Assembly: GCF_008369325.1 (NCBI RefSeq)
Contig: NZ_VOBI01000004.1
Coordinates: 310,001 to 374,000 of the forward strand
Direction of reading: 5' to 3'
Origin: Pseudomonas sp. ANT_H12B
GTDB lineage: Bacteria; Pseudomonadota; Gammaproteobacteria; Pseudomonadales; Pseudomonadaceae
DNA: 64,000 nt
The notes below the pieces were generated by a model. That model was not told the DNA's origin, ran no database searches, and saw only the letters and a program-made list of their open reading frames with translations. This document shows positions 8,516-17,321 of this stretch, one piece after another (position 1 is the first letter of the stretch; each line of letters opens with the position of its first letter). Position numbers and translations under genes: made by a program.

Positions 8516-9758
8516 AACGTAGCGCCTCCGCAGGCTGGGTGCGCGCGGCACGCCAGGCTGGATACAGGGTGGCGAGGAAACTCAGGACCAACGCGGCGGC
8601 GCAGACCATCAATACGTCCTGGCTCTGCACTTGCGAGGGCAGGTAATCGATGAAGTACACGTCGGCGTTCAGGAATTTATGCCCGATCAGGCCTTCGAGG
8701 GCCGAGATCGCGGCGCTGACGTTCAGCGCAGCAAAGATCCCGACCACAGCGCCGATCAGCGTACCGATCACACCGATGACCGTGCCCTGGACCATGAAGA
8801 TCGCCATGATCTGCCCCGGCGTGGAACCCAGGGTGCGCAGAATCGCAATGTCGCCCTTCTTGTCGTTCACCACCATCACCAGCGTGGAGATGATGTTGAA
8901 GGCCGCGACCGCAACGATCAGCAGCAACAGCAAACCGATCATGGCTTTTTCCATGCGGATCGCCTGATACAGATTGCCGTGGGTACGGGTCCAGTCACGC
9001 GCGTAGAAATGGTCTTCGCCGAGCTGCTGGGCGATGTTCCACGCGGTACGTGGCGCCTGGAACAGGTCGTCGAACTTCAGGCGGATGCCCTGGACCTGAT
9101 CCGGTTTCCAGCGATGCAGCCTGGCCAGATCCTGAAGATTGGTGATGCCCAGATAGCCGTCGAGCTCACCGGCGCCAACATGGAAGATGCCGACCACGGT
9201 AAAGCGTTTCATGCGCGGGAACATCCCGGCCGGGGTGACGGTGACTTCCGGCGCCACGAACGTCAGCTTGTCACCGATCGCCGCGCCTAGCTTGGCCGCA
9301 GCCTTGTCACCGATGACGATGCCGAAACTGCCCGGCGCCAAATCGTCGAGTTTGCCCTGCTGCATGAAGTTATCAATGATCGAGACCTGCCGTTCCAGCG
9401 CAGGGTCGATGGCATTGAGCAGGACTTTGGAGACCTTGCCGTTATTGGTCAGCAAACCCTGCATCTGAGTGAACGGCGCAACGGCCGTCACCTGCGGGTT
9501 CTGCTTGACCTTGGCGGCCAGGCTTTGCCAGTCGCTGATCGGCTCGCCAGACTCGATGGTCGCGTGGGGCACCATGCCCAGCACGCGGGTGCGCATCTCA
9601 TGATCGAAGCCATTCATGACCGAAAGCACGACGATCATCACGACTACGCCAAGGGCGAGCCCGATCATCGAGGTCAGGGAAATGAATGACACAAAATGAT
9701 TGCGGCGCTTTGCACGGGTATAACGCGTGCCAATAAATACGAAGAGAGGTCTGAACAT
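8508..9758 (-). CDS. lolC: Lipoprotein-releasing ABC transporter permease (LolC position)
   Basis: A 416-residue permease paralogous to the downstream LolE-like gene: the opening [20 protein letters not shown] and the membrane helices [25 protein letters not shown] and [24 protein letters not shown] are nearly the same. The periplasmic domain (about 45-265) is more diverged, as expected if one subunit recruits LolA (Hook in LolC) and the other does not. It is first in the operon, 94 bases from the divergent PilZ gene, and shares an 8-base overlap with lolD. Confidence 0.9.
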   Translation of the reverse strand: MFRPLFVFIGTRYTRAKRRNHFVSFISLTSMIGLALGVVVMIVVLSVMNGFDHEMRTRVLGMVPHATIESGEPISDWQSLAAKVKQNPQVTAVAPFTQMQGLLTNNGKVSKVLLNAIDPALERQVSIIDNFMQQGKLDDLAPGSFGIVIGDKAAAKLGAAIGDKLTFVAPEVTVTPAGMFPRMKRFTVVGIFHVGAGELDGYLGITNLQDLARLHRWKPDQVQGIRLKFDDLFQAPRTAWNIAQQLGEDHFYARDWTRTHGNLYQAIRMEKAMIGLLLLLIVAVAAFNIISTLVMVVNDKKGDIAILRTLGSTPGQIMAIFMVQGTVIGVIGTLIGAVVGIFAALNVSAAISALEGLIGHKFLNADVYFIDYLPSQVQSQDVLMVCAAALVLSFLATLYPAWRAARTQPAEALRYE

Positions 9759-9852
9759 GTCGGGGCTTGTTCGGAGGGAAAAGGAACGTCCTTGTGGCGG
9801 GGGTCGATAACCAGCTTTACACTCAGACCACCGCCGCTACCATGGGTTCGCC

Positions 9853-10434
9853 ATGTCGACATTAGATGAAGAAGATCGCCGCGAATACTACCGTATCGAG
9901 GACTCGATCGCACTGGAAATTCGGCCCCTGTCTGCTCCCGAAGCCGCAGGCCAGGAAGTGTTGCAGGATGCTTCCCCGCTCTTCAACTTGCTCAGCGAAC
10001 TGCACCTGAGCGAATTCGAGTCGCAACACCTGTTGCGCCAGATCAGTGAACGCGACCGCAACCTGGCCGCATTCCTGAAATCCCAGAACAAACGCATCGA
10101 CTTGCTGAGCCAGGTGGTCGCCGTAACCGTGCTCGGGCAGATCGGCGAGCCGCAGCCAGTCATCATTTCCGAAGGTGGCATCGACTTCCAGTACCCGACT
10201 CCGATTGCCGCGGGCGCACACCTGTCGGTCAAACTGGTACTGATGCCGCAAGCCCTCGGTCTGTTGCTGCGGGCACGCGTCACCCATTGCGATCCCAAGG
10301 GCGACGGCTATGACATCGGCACCGAGTTCGAGTACCCGACCGATGCCCAGCGCCAGTTGCTGGCCCGCTACATCTTGCAGAAGCAGGCCCAGGAACGACG
10401 CCTGGCCCGCGAACAAAACGAATCAGGCATTTAA
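9853..10434 (+). CDS. PilZ-domain protein with incomplete c-di-GMP motif
   Basis: A 193-residue protein of the PilZ type (PA2989-like). The first c-di-GMP motif RxxxR is present very near the N-terminus (RREYYR, residues 9-14). The second motif, [D/N]xSxxG, reads IISEGG (about residue 107), with Ile replacing Asp/Asn. Between them lies a helical insert of about 60 residues (LFNLLSELHLSEFESQHLLRQ to NKRIDLLSQVVAV), long for a PilZ domain. The C-terminal part, GYDIGTEFEYPTDAQRQLLARYILQKQAQERR, is a usual PilZ end with a basic helix. The gene is 14 bases upstream of the glycerophosphodiesterase gene and probably co-transcribed with it. Confidence 0.8.
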   Translation: MSTLDEEDRREYYRIEDSIALEIRPLSAPEAAGQEVLQDASPLFNLLSELHLSEFESQHLLRQISERDRNLAAFLKSQNKRIDLLSQVVAVTVLGQIGEPQPVIISEGGIDFQYPTPIAAGAHLSVKLVLMPQALGLLLRARVTHCDPKGDGYDIGTEFEYPTDAQRQLLARYILQKQAQERRLAREQNESGI

Positions 10435-10448
10435 TTTAAGGAAGAACC

Positions 10449-11171
10449 GTGACCCTCATCTACGGCCATCGCGGCGCCAAAGGCGAAGCACCGGAAAACA
10501 CCCTGACCAGCTTTCAGGAATGCCTCAAGCACGGCGTGCGCCGCTGCGAACTGGACCTGCATCTGTCCATGGACAACGAGTTGATGGTCATCCATGACCC
10601 GACACTCAAGCGCACCACCGACCGGCGCGGCAAGGTTGTTGAACACACAGCAAAGGAACTGGTGACCTACGACGCGCGCCAGGGTGGTCCCGGCTGGATC
10701 AAGCCGTGCCCGATTCCAACGCTGGAAGAGTTGTTCGAGAAATGCGATTTCGAGCACTGGCAACTCGAAGTCAAAAGCAATTCACGCACACGTGCCGTCA
10801 CCACCGTGCTGGCGATTCGGGAAATGGCTCAGCGTTTCGGCATGGTCGACAAGGTAACGATCACCTCGAGTTCGCGGGAAGTGTTGAAAGCGGCGCTGGA
10901 CCTGGTGCCAGACGTGTCCCGCGGACTGGTTGCCGAGTACGCCTGGCTCGACCCGCTGAAGGTCGCGCAGAGCTATGGCTGTGAGATTCTGGCGCTGAAC
11001 TGGACCCTGTGTACGCCGGAACGCCTGCAGAAGGCGCAGCGTCAGGGGCTGCATGTGTCGGTATGGACAGTCAACGAGCCCGCGCTAATGCGCAGACTCG
11101 CCGACTTCGGCGTTGACAGCCTGATTACAGACTTTCCCGGTTTGGCCAGCGCCACTCTCGAGAATTGCTGA
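10449..11171 (+). CDS. Glycerophosphodiester phosphodiesterase
   Basis: A 240-residue cytoplasmic GDPD-family enzyme that cleaves glycerophosphodiesters to sn-glycerol 3-phosphate and an alcohol. The family motifs are clear: IYGHRGAKGEAPENTLTSF (HRG and PENT) at the N-terminus, CELDLHLSMDNELMVIHDPTLKRTTD (ExD and HD), then LEVKSN, and VSVWTVNEPALMRRLADFGVDSLITDFPG at the end. There is no signal peptide. The start codon is GTG with AAGGAAG just upstream. It is second in a likely pair with the PilZ gene. Confidence 0.93.
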   Translation: MTLIYGHRGAKGEAPENTLTSFQECLKHGVRRCELDLHLSMDNELMVIHDPTLKRTTDRRGKVVEHTAKELVTYDARQGGPGWIKPCPIPTLEELFEKCDFEHWQLEVKSNSRTRAVTTVLAIREMAQRFGMVDKVTITSSSREVLKAALDLVPDVSRGLVAEYAWLDPLKVAQSYGCEILALNWTLCTPERLQKAQRQGLHVSVWTVNEPALMRRLADFGVDSLITDFPGLASATLENC

Positions 11172-11182
11172 AATCGGTCTCC

Positions 11183-11207
11183 CCGGCCGGCTCAGGCCAC
11201 CGGCCGG
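11183..11207. terminator. Possible hairpin between the GDPD gene and sthA
   Basis: A perfect 8-bp stem (CCGGCCGG on both sides of a 9-base loop) lies between two convergent genes. Neither side has a good T-run, so termination is uncertain. Confidence 0.4.
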
Positions 11208-11213
11208 AGCCGC

Positions 11214-12608
11214 TCAAAAAAGCCGGTTGAGGCCATCGTACGCCGCTACCCGATAGGCTTCGGCCATGGTCGGGTAGTTGAACGTCGTGTTGACGAAGTA
11301 CTTCAGCGTGTTCAAGTCGCCCGGCTGGTTCATGATCGCCTGACCGATGTGAACGATCTCCGACGCCTGATAACCGAAGCAGTGAACGCCCAGCACTTCC
11401 AGCGTTTCGCGGTGAAACAGAATCTTCAGCATGCCCTGCGGCTCGCCGGCGATCTGCGCACGCGCCATGCCTTTGAAGAACGCCTTGCCCACTTCGTACG
11501 GCACCTTGGCCTGAGTCAGCTCCTGCTCGTTCTTGCCGATCGAGCTGATCTCCGGAATGGTGTAGATGCCGGTCGGCACGTCGTTGACGAAGCGCCAGCT
11601 TTGGTTGTCAACGATGCTGCCAGCGGCCGAACGGCCCTGGTCGTGAGCAGCACTGGCCAGGCTCGGCCAACCAATCACGTCACCGGCGCCGTAGATGTTC
11701 GGCTTGCAGGTACGGTAGGCCTCGTCGACCTCGATCTGGCCACGGCTGTTGACCTTCACGCCGATGTTTTCCAGACCCAACTGATCGGTGTTACCGGTAC
11801 GGCCGTTGCACCAGAGCAAGGCGTCGGCCTTGATCTTCTTGCCGGACTTGAGGTGCAGGATCACACCGCTGTCCACGCCTTCGACGCGGTCGTAGTCTTC
11901 GTTGTGGCGAACCGTGATGTTGTTGTTGCTGAAGTGATAGCTCAGGGCCTGGGAAATTTCCGAGTCGAGGAAGCTCAGCAGCTGACCGCGGTTATCCACC
12001 AGTTCAACCAGTACACCCAGACCGCTGAAGATCGAGGCGTATTCGCAACCAATCACACCGGCGCCGTAAACGATGAGTTTGCGCGGGGTGTGGCCGAGGC
12101 TGAGGATGGTGTCGCTATCGTAGATACGCGGGTGATGGAAATCGATGTCCACCGGGCGATACGGGCGCGAGCCGGTGGCGATGATGATGTGCTTGGCCAC
12201 CAGTTTTTCGACCACACCGTTGGCGCAGACCACTTCGATGGTTTGCTCGTCGGCGAAGCTGCCGGTGCCGAAGAACACGTCGACGCGGTTACGGGCGTAG
12301 TAGCCGGTGCGCGATGCGACTTGTTTGGCGATGACTTTTTCAGCGCTTTTCAGCACGTCCGGAAACGAGAACCAGCGTGGTTCACCAATGGCCCGGAACA
12401 TCGGGTTGGTGTTGAACTGCATGATCTGCCGGACCGAGTGACGCAGTGCCTTGGACGGGATGGTGCCCAGGTGAGTGCAGTTGCCGCCGACCTGGCGACG
12501 GCTATCGACCATCGCCACCTTGCGCCCTGCTTTGGCGGCGTTCATTGCCGCGCCTTCTCCCGCCGGGCCGGAACCCAGCACCACCACGTCGTAGTTGTAG
12601 ACAGCCAT
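11214..12608 (-). CDS. sthA: Soluble pyridine nucleotide transhydrogenase SthA
   Basis: This 464-residue FAD flavoprotein transfers hydride between NADPH and NAD+, mainly oxidising excess NADPH. The N-terminal FAD motif is [20 protein letters not shown]. The redox-disulfide region of related lipoamide dehydrogenases reads [15 protein letters not shown], with only one cysteine, the hallmark of Sth. The second dinucleotide fold is [20 protein letters not shown], the FAD C-terminal motif is [16 protein letters not shown], and the dimer domain ends [25 protein letters not shown] to [21 protein letters not shown]. It stands alone, with about 200 bases of non-coding DNA upstream. Confidence 0.97.
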   Translation of the reverse strand: MAVYNYDVVVLGSGPAGEGAAMNAAKAGRKVAMVDSRRQVGGNCTHLGTIPSKALRHSVRQIMQFNTNPMFRAIGEPRWFSFPDVLKSAEKVIAKQVASRTGYYARNRVDVFFGTGSFADEQTIEVVCANGVVEKLVAKHIIIATGSRPYRPVDIDFHHPRIYDSDTILSLGHTPRKLIVYGAGVIGCEYASIFSGLGVLVELVDNRGQLLSFLDSEISQALSYHFSNNNITVRHNEDYDRVEGVDSGVILHLKSGKKIKADALLWCNGRTGNTDQLGLENIGVKVNSRGQIEVDEAYRTCKPNIYGAGDVIGWPSLASAAHDQGRSAAGSIVDNQSWRFVNDVPTGIYTIPEISSIGKNEQELTQAKVPYEVGKAFFKGMARAQIAGEPQGMLKILFHRETLEVLGVHCFGYQASEIVHIGQAIMNQPGDLNTLKYFVNTTFNYPTMAEAYRVAAYDGLNRLF

Positions 12609-12814
12609 GCGTACTCCTCAGAACAGGCCGCGGCGCCATCGGCACCTGCGGCTAAATCACGCCGATCTGCGGCGTGAAGGAACAATTTGGGGCCAGTACA
12701 GAACCCGGACACAGTCTATATAAGCGTCAACGCCGCGCACATTAACCCTTGGTCGCGTCGTAGGCTACTTTTGCCTGCGCTACAACGCCAGTCATCAATG
12801 TTAAATCGCCGTGA

Positions 12815-13831
12815 TCACTCGGTTCTTCCGCCGCTCAAGCGTTCAAAAGCCTGATTGGTTCGTGTGACGAAACCTGTATCGGCACGAATCACAAAGAATG
12901 CACCGATGTCATGTTTTTCTGCGTAGTCCCAACCGCGCTCCGGGCCGAGAATCAACAACAGCGTCGATAATCCATCAGCCATCAGCGCCGAAGGATTAAT
13001 CACCGTGACGGACGCCAGGTTGTGTGAGACCGGCGCAACGGTGCGGGCATCGAAGGTGTGGGAATAGCGCCGGCCATCCTGCTCGAAATAGTTGCGGTAG
13101 TCACCGGAAGTGGAAACGCCGTAGCCATCGACGGCGATGATGCGCTCGGCCACTTGTTGGTCGTCACGAGGTTCTTCCAGGGCAATGCGCCACGGCGAAC
13201 CGTCGAGCTTCTTGCCGGCTGCCTTGAGTTCGCCGGTGGCTTCGACGAGGTAGTTGTGGATGCCCATCGCTACGAGTTTTGCGGCAATCGTGTCGACCGC
13301 ATAACCGGCGGCGATGCTGTTGAAATCGACTTCGACCGCGGCATCCTTGCACAACTGATCACCGTCTATGCGCAAGTGCGCGTGACCGACTCGCAGCGTC
13401 GCCTCGGCAAGCGCTTCGGCAGTCGGGACTTTTTCCTCACGAGACTGCGGGCCGAAACCCCAAAGGTTGAGCAGCGGCTCCACGGTCAAGTCGAAGGAGC
13501 CTTCGCTTTGCTGCGACAGTTGCTCGCCGACGCGAACCAATTCCAGGATCGGCGCGGGCATTTTCTGACAGCGGTTGGCGGGCAAGTCGTTGAAGCGCTC
13601 GATGTCCGAGTCACTGCGGTAGGTCGACATTTGCTGGTCGACTTCAGCGAGGATTTTTTCGACCTGGATGCGGACTTCTGCGGGGGCTGGAAGACCGGCG
13701 TGGCGCACGTATTTGATTGAATACGTGCTGCCCATGGTCGGGCCGCTGAAGCTTTCCATGGAGTCGCTGTTGCCGCAGCCGGACAAGGCGCCGACCAGCA
13801 TCACAATCCCAGCCCACCGTCTAGTTAACAA
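12815..13831 (-). CDS. apbE: FAD:protein FMN transferase ApbE (lipoprotein form)
   Basis: ApbE attaches FMN to a threonine of target flavoproteins such as NqrB, NqrC and RnfG. Family motifs: [13 protein letters not shown] near the N-terminus, [44 protein letters not shown], then [25 protein letters not shown] and [17 protein letters not shown] chose the TTG at 13831 because GGGGAG lies about 8 bases upstream; it gives 338 residues and a lipobox ([13 protein letters not shown]), fitting a periplasmic lipoprotein. A longer frame to 13960 has no good ribosome site. No nqr or rnf gene is adjacent, so the FMN acceptor is unknown here. Confidence 0.9.
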   Translation of the reverse strand: MLTRRWAGIVMLVGALSGCGNSDSMESFSGPTMGSTYSIKYVRHAGLPAPAEVRIQVEKILAEVDQQMSTYRSDSDIERFNDLPANRCQKMPAPILELVRVGEQLSQQSEGSFDLTVEPLLNLWGFGPQSREEKVPTAEALAEATLRVGHAHLRIDGDQLCKDAAVEVDFNSIAAGYAVDTIAAKLVAMGIHNYLVEATGELKAAGKKLDGSPWRIALEEPRDDQQVAERIIAVDGYGVSTSGDYRNYFEQDGRRYSHTFDARTVAPVSHNLASVTVINPSALMADGLSTLLLILGPERGWDYAEKHDIGAFFVIRADTGFVTRTNQAFERLSGGRTE

Positions 13832-14005
13832 ATCTTCATCTCCCCTAAAAACCGCGCCCGCCATTATGGGCTTCAGAGCGCATGGGAGCCAGATCTGCCT
13901 CATCTGCCTTTCAGACGCAAAACCTGCTCGCGCAAGTCCCTTCGCCACATAGGCCCGCACAGGCCAGCGTTTTCGAACAAGATTTACCAGAGTGAGTATC
14001 TACAA

Positions 14006-15304
14006 ATGTCCTCCAACACGAGCAAAGGCAAGGCGATTTTTCGCGTTGTCAGCGGCAACTTTCTCGAAATGTTCGATTTTATGGTCTACGGCTTTTACGC
14101 CACGGCCATTGCCAAAACCTTCTTCCCTGCCGACAGTGCTTTCGCTTCCCTCATGTTATCGCTGGCCACCTTTGGTGCCGGCTTCCTGATGCGCCCGCTG
14201 GGAGCGATTTTCCTCGGTGCCTATATCGACCGCCATGGTCGCCGCAAAGGCCTGATCATCACATTGGCGATGATGGCTGCCGGTACGGTGCTGATCGCTT
14301 GCGTGCCGGGTTACGCCACATTCGGCGTGGCCGCGCCGCTGATTGTGCTGTTCGGTCGTCTGCTGCAAGGTTTCTCGGCCGGCGTGGAACTCGGTGGCGT
14401 GTCGGTGTACCTGGCCGAAATCTCCACCCCGGGCCGCAAAGGTTTCTTTGTCAGTTGGCAGTCTGCCAGTCAGCAAGCGGCGGTAGTTTTTGCCGGCCTG
14501 CTCGGGGTGGGTTTGAACCACTGGCTCAGCCCCGAACAAATGGGTGACTGGGGCTGGCGCGCGCCGTTCCTGATCGGTTGCATGATCGTTCCGGTGATCT
14601 TCGTGATTCGACGCTCGCTGGAAGAAACACCTGAATTCCAGGCGCGAAAATTCCGCCCAACCCTGAGAGACGTCATGCGTTCGATCAGTCAGAATTTCGG
14701 CATTGTCATCGCCGGCATGGCATTGGTGGTGATGACCACTGTGTCGTTCTACCTGATCACCGCCTACACCCCGACTTTCGGCAAAGCCGAGTTGCATCTG
14801 TCGGATCTGGATGCGTTGCTGGTGACGGTGTGTATTGGTCTGTCGAACTTCTTTTGGTTGCCGGTGATGGGCGCGTTTTCCGACAAGATCGGACGAAAAC
14901 CCTTGCTGCTGGCAGCGACTATTCTGGCGATCCTCACCGCCTACCCTGCGCTTTCGTGGCTGGTGGCGAACCCTAGTTTCAGCCACTTGCTGATTGTCGA
15001 GTTGTGGCTGTCTTTCCTGTATGGCTCGTACAACGGCGCCATGGTGGTGGCGCTGACCGAGATCATGCCGGTGGAAGTTCGTACGACTGGCTTCTCTTTG
15101 GCCTATAGCCTGGCGACCGCGACTTTCGGTGGGTTTACGCCAGCGGCCTGTACGTACCTGATCCACGTGCTGGACAACAAGGCTGCACCGGGGATCTGGC
15201 TCAGTGGTGCGGCGGTGTTAGGGTTGATTGCGACGCTGGTATTGTTCAAAGGCAACCGGCATGAACTGCGCACGGCGCAAGCGGCGGTGGTCGGCGGCGC
15301 TTGA
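14006..15304 (+). CDS. MHS-family MFS transporter (citrate/tricarballylate:proton symporter-like)
   Basis: A 432-residue inner-membrane transporter of the metabolite:H+ symporter branch of the MFS, with twelve predicted helices. The signature loop between helices 2 and 3 is [21 protein letters not shown], and the matching loop in the second half is [13 protein letters not shown]. The opening [25 protein letters not shown], with acidic residues in helix 1, is close to citrate and tricarballylate symporters (CitA/TcuC type). Substrate is inferred from overall resemblance only. It is a single gene diverging from apbE and is followed by a palindromic repeat and a terminator. Confidence 0.85.
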   Translation: MSSNTSKGKAIFRVVSGNFLEMFDFMVYGFYATAIAKTFFPADSAFASLMLSLATFGAGFLMRPLGAIFLGAYIDRHGRRKGLIITLAMMAAGTVLIACVPGYATFGVAAPLIVLFGRLLQGFSAGVELGGVSVYLAEISTPGRKGFFVSWQSASQQAAVVFAGLLGVGLNHWLSPEQMGDWGWRAPFLIGCMIVPVIFVIRRSLEETPEFQARKFRPTLRDVMRSISQNFGIVIAGMALVVMTTVSFYLITAYTPTFGKAELHLSDLDALLVTVCIGLSNFFWLPVMGAFSDKIGRKPLLLAATILAILTAYPALSWLVANPSFSHLLIVELWLSFLYGSYNGAMVVALTEIMPVEVRTTGFSLAYSLATATFGGFTPAACTYLIHVLDNKAAPGIWLSGAAVLGLIATLVLFKGNRHELRTAQAAVVGGA

Positions 15305-15324
15305 TAGATCGCTCGCTCCAACAA

Positions 15325-15434
15325 GATCGTTCCCACGCTCTGCGTGGGAATGCCGCAATAGACGCTCAGCGTCCGCTTCGGCAGGGACGCGGAGCGTCCC
15401 GGGATGCATTCCCACGCGGAGCATGGGAACGATC
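15325..15434. repeat. Nested palindromic repeat (110 bp)
   Basis: The outer 28-bp ends are inverted copies (26 of 28 match). Each is itself a hairpin (TTCCCACGCTCTGCGTGGGAA on the left). Inner GACGCTCAGCGTCC-like hairpins fill the middle. A single copy of the same unit is at 54084. Confidence 0.8.
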
Positions 15435-15445
15435 ACCGCACAAAC

Positions 15446-15476
15446 AAAAACGCCCCGACCTAAGTCGGGGCGTTTT
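15446..15476. terminator. Bidirectional terminator between the MFS gene and gapB
   Basis: Stem CGCCCCGAC / GTCGGGGCG with loop CTAA, A-run before and TTTT after, placed between two convergent genes. Confidence 0.85.
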
Positions 15477-15492
15477 CATGTGCGGCTATCGC

Positions 15493-16956
15493 TTAGCGCG
15501 GGAATGCTGGCGGGTTTACACCGGCCATGTCTTCCATCACGCGAACCACCTGGCAGCTGTAACCGAATTCGTTGTCGTACCAAACGTACAGAACAACGCG
15601 GTTGTCTTGGCTGATAGTCGCTTCAGCGTCCACAACGCCGGCGTGGCGCGAGCCAACGAAGTCGGTGGAAACCACTTCCTGCGAGTTGACGAAGTCGATT
15701 TGCTTATGCAGATCGGAATGCAACGCCATGTAACGCAGGTAATCGTTCATCTCTTCACGGGTGGCGGCTTTCTCAAGGTTCAGATTGAGAATGGCCATCG
15801 ACACGTTTGGCGTCGGAACGCGGATCGCGTTCCCGGTCAGCTTGCCGGCCAGCTCAGGCAGAGCCTTGGCAGCAGCGGTGGCAGCACCGGTCTCGGTGAT
15901 TACCATGTTCAGCGCGGCGCTACGGCCACGGCGATCGCCTTTGTGGAAGTTGTCGATCAGGTTCTGGTCGTTGGTGTACGAGTGAACCGTTTCAACGTGA
16001 CCGTTGATGATGCCGAACTTGTCGTTGACTGCTTTCAGCACCGGCACGATGGCGTTGGTGGTGCAGGAAGCCGCGGAAACAATCTTGTCATCAGCGGTGA
16101 TTTCACCGTGGTTGATGCCGTGAACGATGTTCTTCAGCTTGCCTTTGCCAGGCGCGGTCAGAACAACGCGATCGATACCCGGGCAAGCCAGGTGCTGGCC
16201 CAGACCGTCGGCGTCACGCCATACACCGGTGTTGTCCACCAGCAGCGCGTCTTTGATGCCGTACTGGGTGTAGTCCACTTCAGTCGGGTTCTTCGCGTAG
16301 ATAACCTGGATCAGGTTGCCGTTGGCGGTGATGGTGTTGTTGGCTTCGTCGATGGTGATGGTGCCATTGAACGAACCGTGTACCGAATCGCGACGCAGCA
16401 GGCTGGCGCGTTTGACCAGATCGTTTTCGGCGCCCTTGCGGACAACGATGGCGCGCAGACGCAGGCCGTCGCCACCACCGGTTTTCTCGATCAGGATGCG
16501 CGCCAGCAGACGGCCGATACGACCGAAGCCGTACAGGACAACGTCGGTGCCTTTGCGGGCGGAAACATTTTGCTGACCAACGACGTCAGCCAGTTCTTCA
16601 CGGACGAACTGCTCGGCGGTGCGGCCATTGCCTTCAGCCTTGAACTTGACTGCAAGCTTGCCCAGGTCTACCGAAGCAGCGCCGAGCTTGAGCTCGCTCA
16701 TTGCCTTGAGCAGCGGGAATGTTTCGTGGACGGAGAGTTCGCTGTCATCGGTCTGACGATGACGAGCAAAGCGGTGAGCTTTGAGAATCGCGATGACAGA
16801 CTGGTTGATCAGGCTGCGGCCATAGATCGAGCTCACCACGTTGTTGTTGCGGTAGAGCTGACCGATAAGCGGAATCATCGCTTCTGCGAGTGCTTCACGG
16901 TCGATCCATTCACCAAGACACTGGTCGGGCTTCTGAGTCACGGGAACCTTCCACAT
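15493..16956 (-). CDS. gapB: Long-form glyceraldehyde-3-phosphate dehydrogenase
   Basis: A 487-residue GAPDH, about 150 residues longer than the classic enzyme because of an N-terminal extension (residues 1-135, rich in helices, containing AKAHRFARHRQTDDSELSVHE). The Rossmann motif is VLYGFGRIGRLLARI (about 143). The catalytic cysteine is in SAASCTTNAIVPVL and the catalytic histidine in NGHVETVHSYTNDQN. The C-terminal WYDNEFGYSCQVVRVM is conserved. This form sits next to mfd in Pseudomonas (PA3001, PP_2149) and is thought to serve mainly gluconeogenic or NADPH-linked flux. The symbol follows the P. putida usage. It is divergent from mfd over 365 bases. Confidence 0.9.
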   Translation of the reverse strand: MWKVPVTQKPDQCLGEWIDREALAEAMIPLIGQLYRNNNVVSSIYGRSLINQSVIAILKAHRFARHRQTDDSELSVHETFPLLKAMSELKLGAASVDLGKLAVKFKAEGNGRTAEQFVREELADVVGQQNVSARKGTDVVLYGFGRIGRLLARILIEKTGGGDGLRLRAIVVRKGAENDLVKRASLLRRDSVHGSFNGTITIDEANNTITANGNLIQVIYAKNPTEVDYTQYGIKDALLVDNTGVWRDADGLGQHLACPGIDRVVLTAPGKGKLKNIVHGINHGEITADDKIVSAASCTTNAIVPVLKAVNDKFGIINGHVETVHSYTNDQNLIDNFHKGDRRGRSAALNMVITETGAATAAAKALPELAGKLTGNAIRVPTPNVSMAILNLNLEKAATREEMNDYLRYMALHSDLHKQIDFVNSQEVVSTDFVGSRHAGVVDAEATISQDNRVVLYVWYDNEFGYSCQVVRVMEDMAGVNPPAFPR

Positions 16957-17321
16957 ATGTAGGGGCAGAAAAAAGGGGCTACATTATGCCGCCGAGTGCC
17001 TCCCGTAGCAATGCGCGCCTGTCGCGCGACCGGTAACAAAATCCTGTTCAAAAAAATAACGCCTCGCTCCAACCCAGTAAAACCGGGGCTTTCAGCACTG
17101 TCAAAATTCCGGAGATATCGCTGTCTTGTCTGTAACCCTCCGTAACACGCGCTCGTTTTGCCACTACATATTCAGTAATTTCCACCAAAAAACCGCCTGA
17201 TTTTGTCTTTACCACTACATTTCATCCAACCTGTGTAATAGACACAGTCTGCAACTGACAGGCGGCACCCGGGACCGCTACAATTACCGACTTTGTCGCA
17301 ACGCTTGGAGCTCAACCTTCC
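16957..17321. promoter_or_regulatory. Intergenic region between gapB and mfd with repeated CCACTACAT
   Basis: 365 bases without a gene. It holds two direct copies of CCACTACAT (17161-17169 and 17211-17219), 50 bases apart. On the gapB strand these are TGTAGTGG half-sites. A further inverted repeat CTGTGT-AATAG-ACACAG lies at 17231-17247, before the mfd start. ACTACA/TGTAGT elements recall RccR-type sites in Pseudomonas central-carbon promoters, but that link is memory-based. Confidence 0.4.

Noticed and set aside
17231..17247. CTGTGTAATAGACACAG as an SOS box for mfd
   Set aside because: The spacer is 11, not 10, so it does not fit CTG-N10-CAG.
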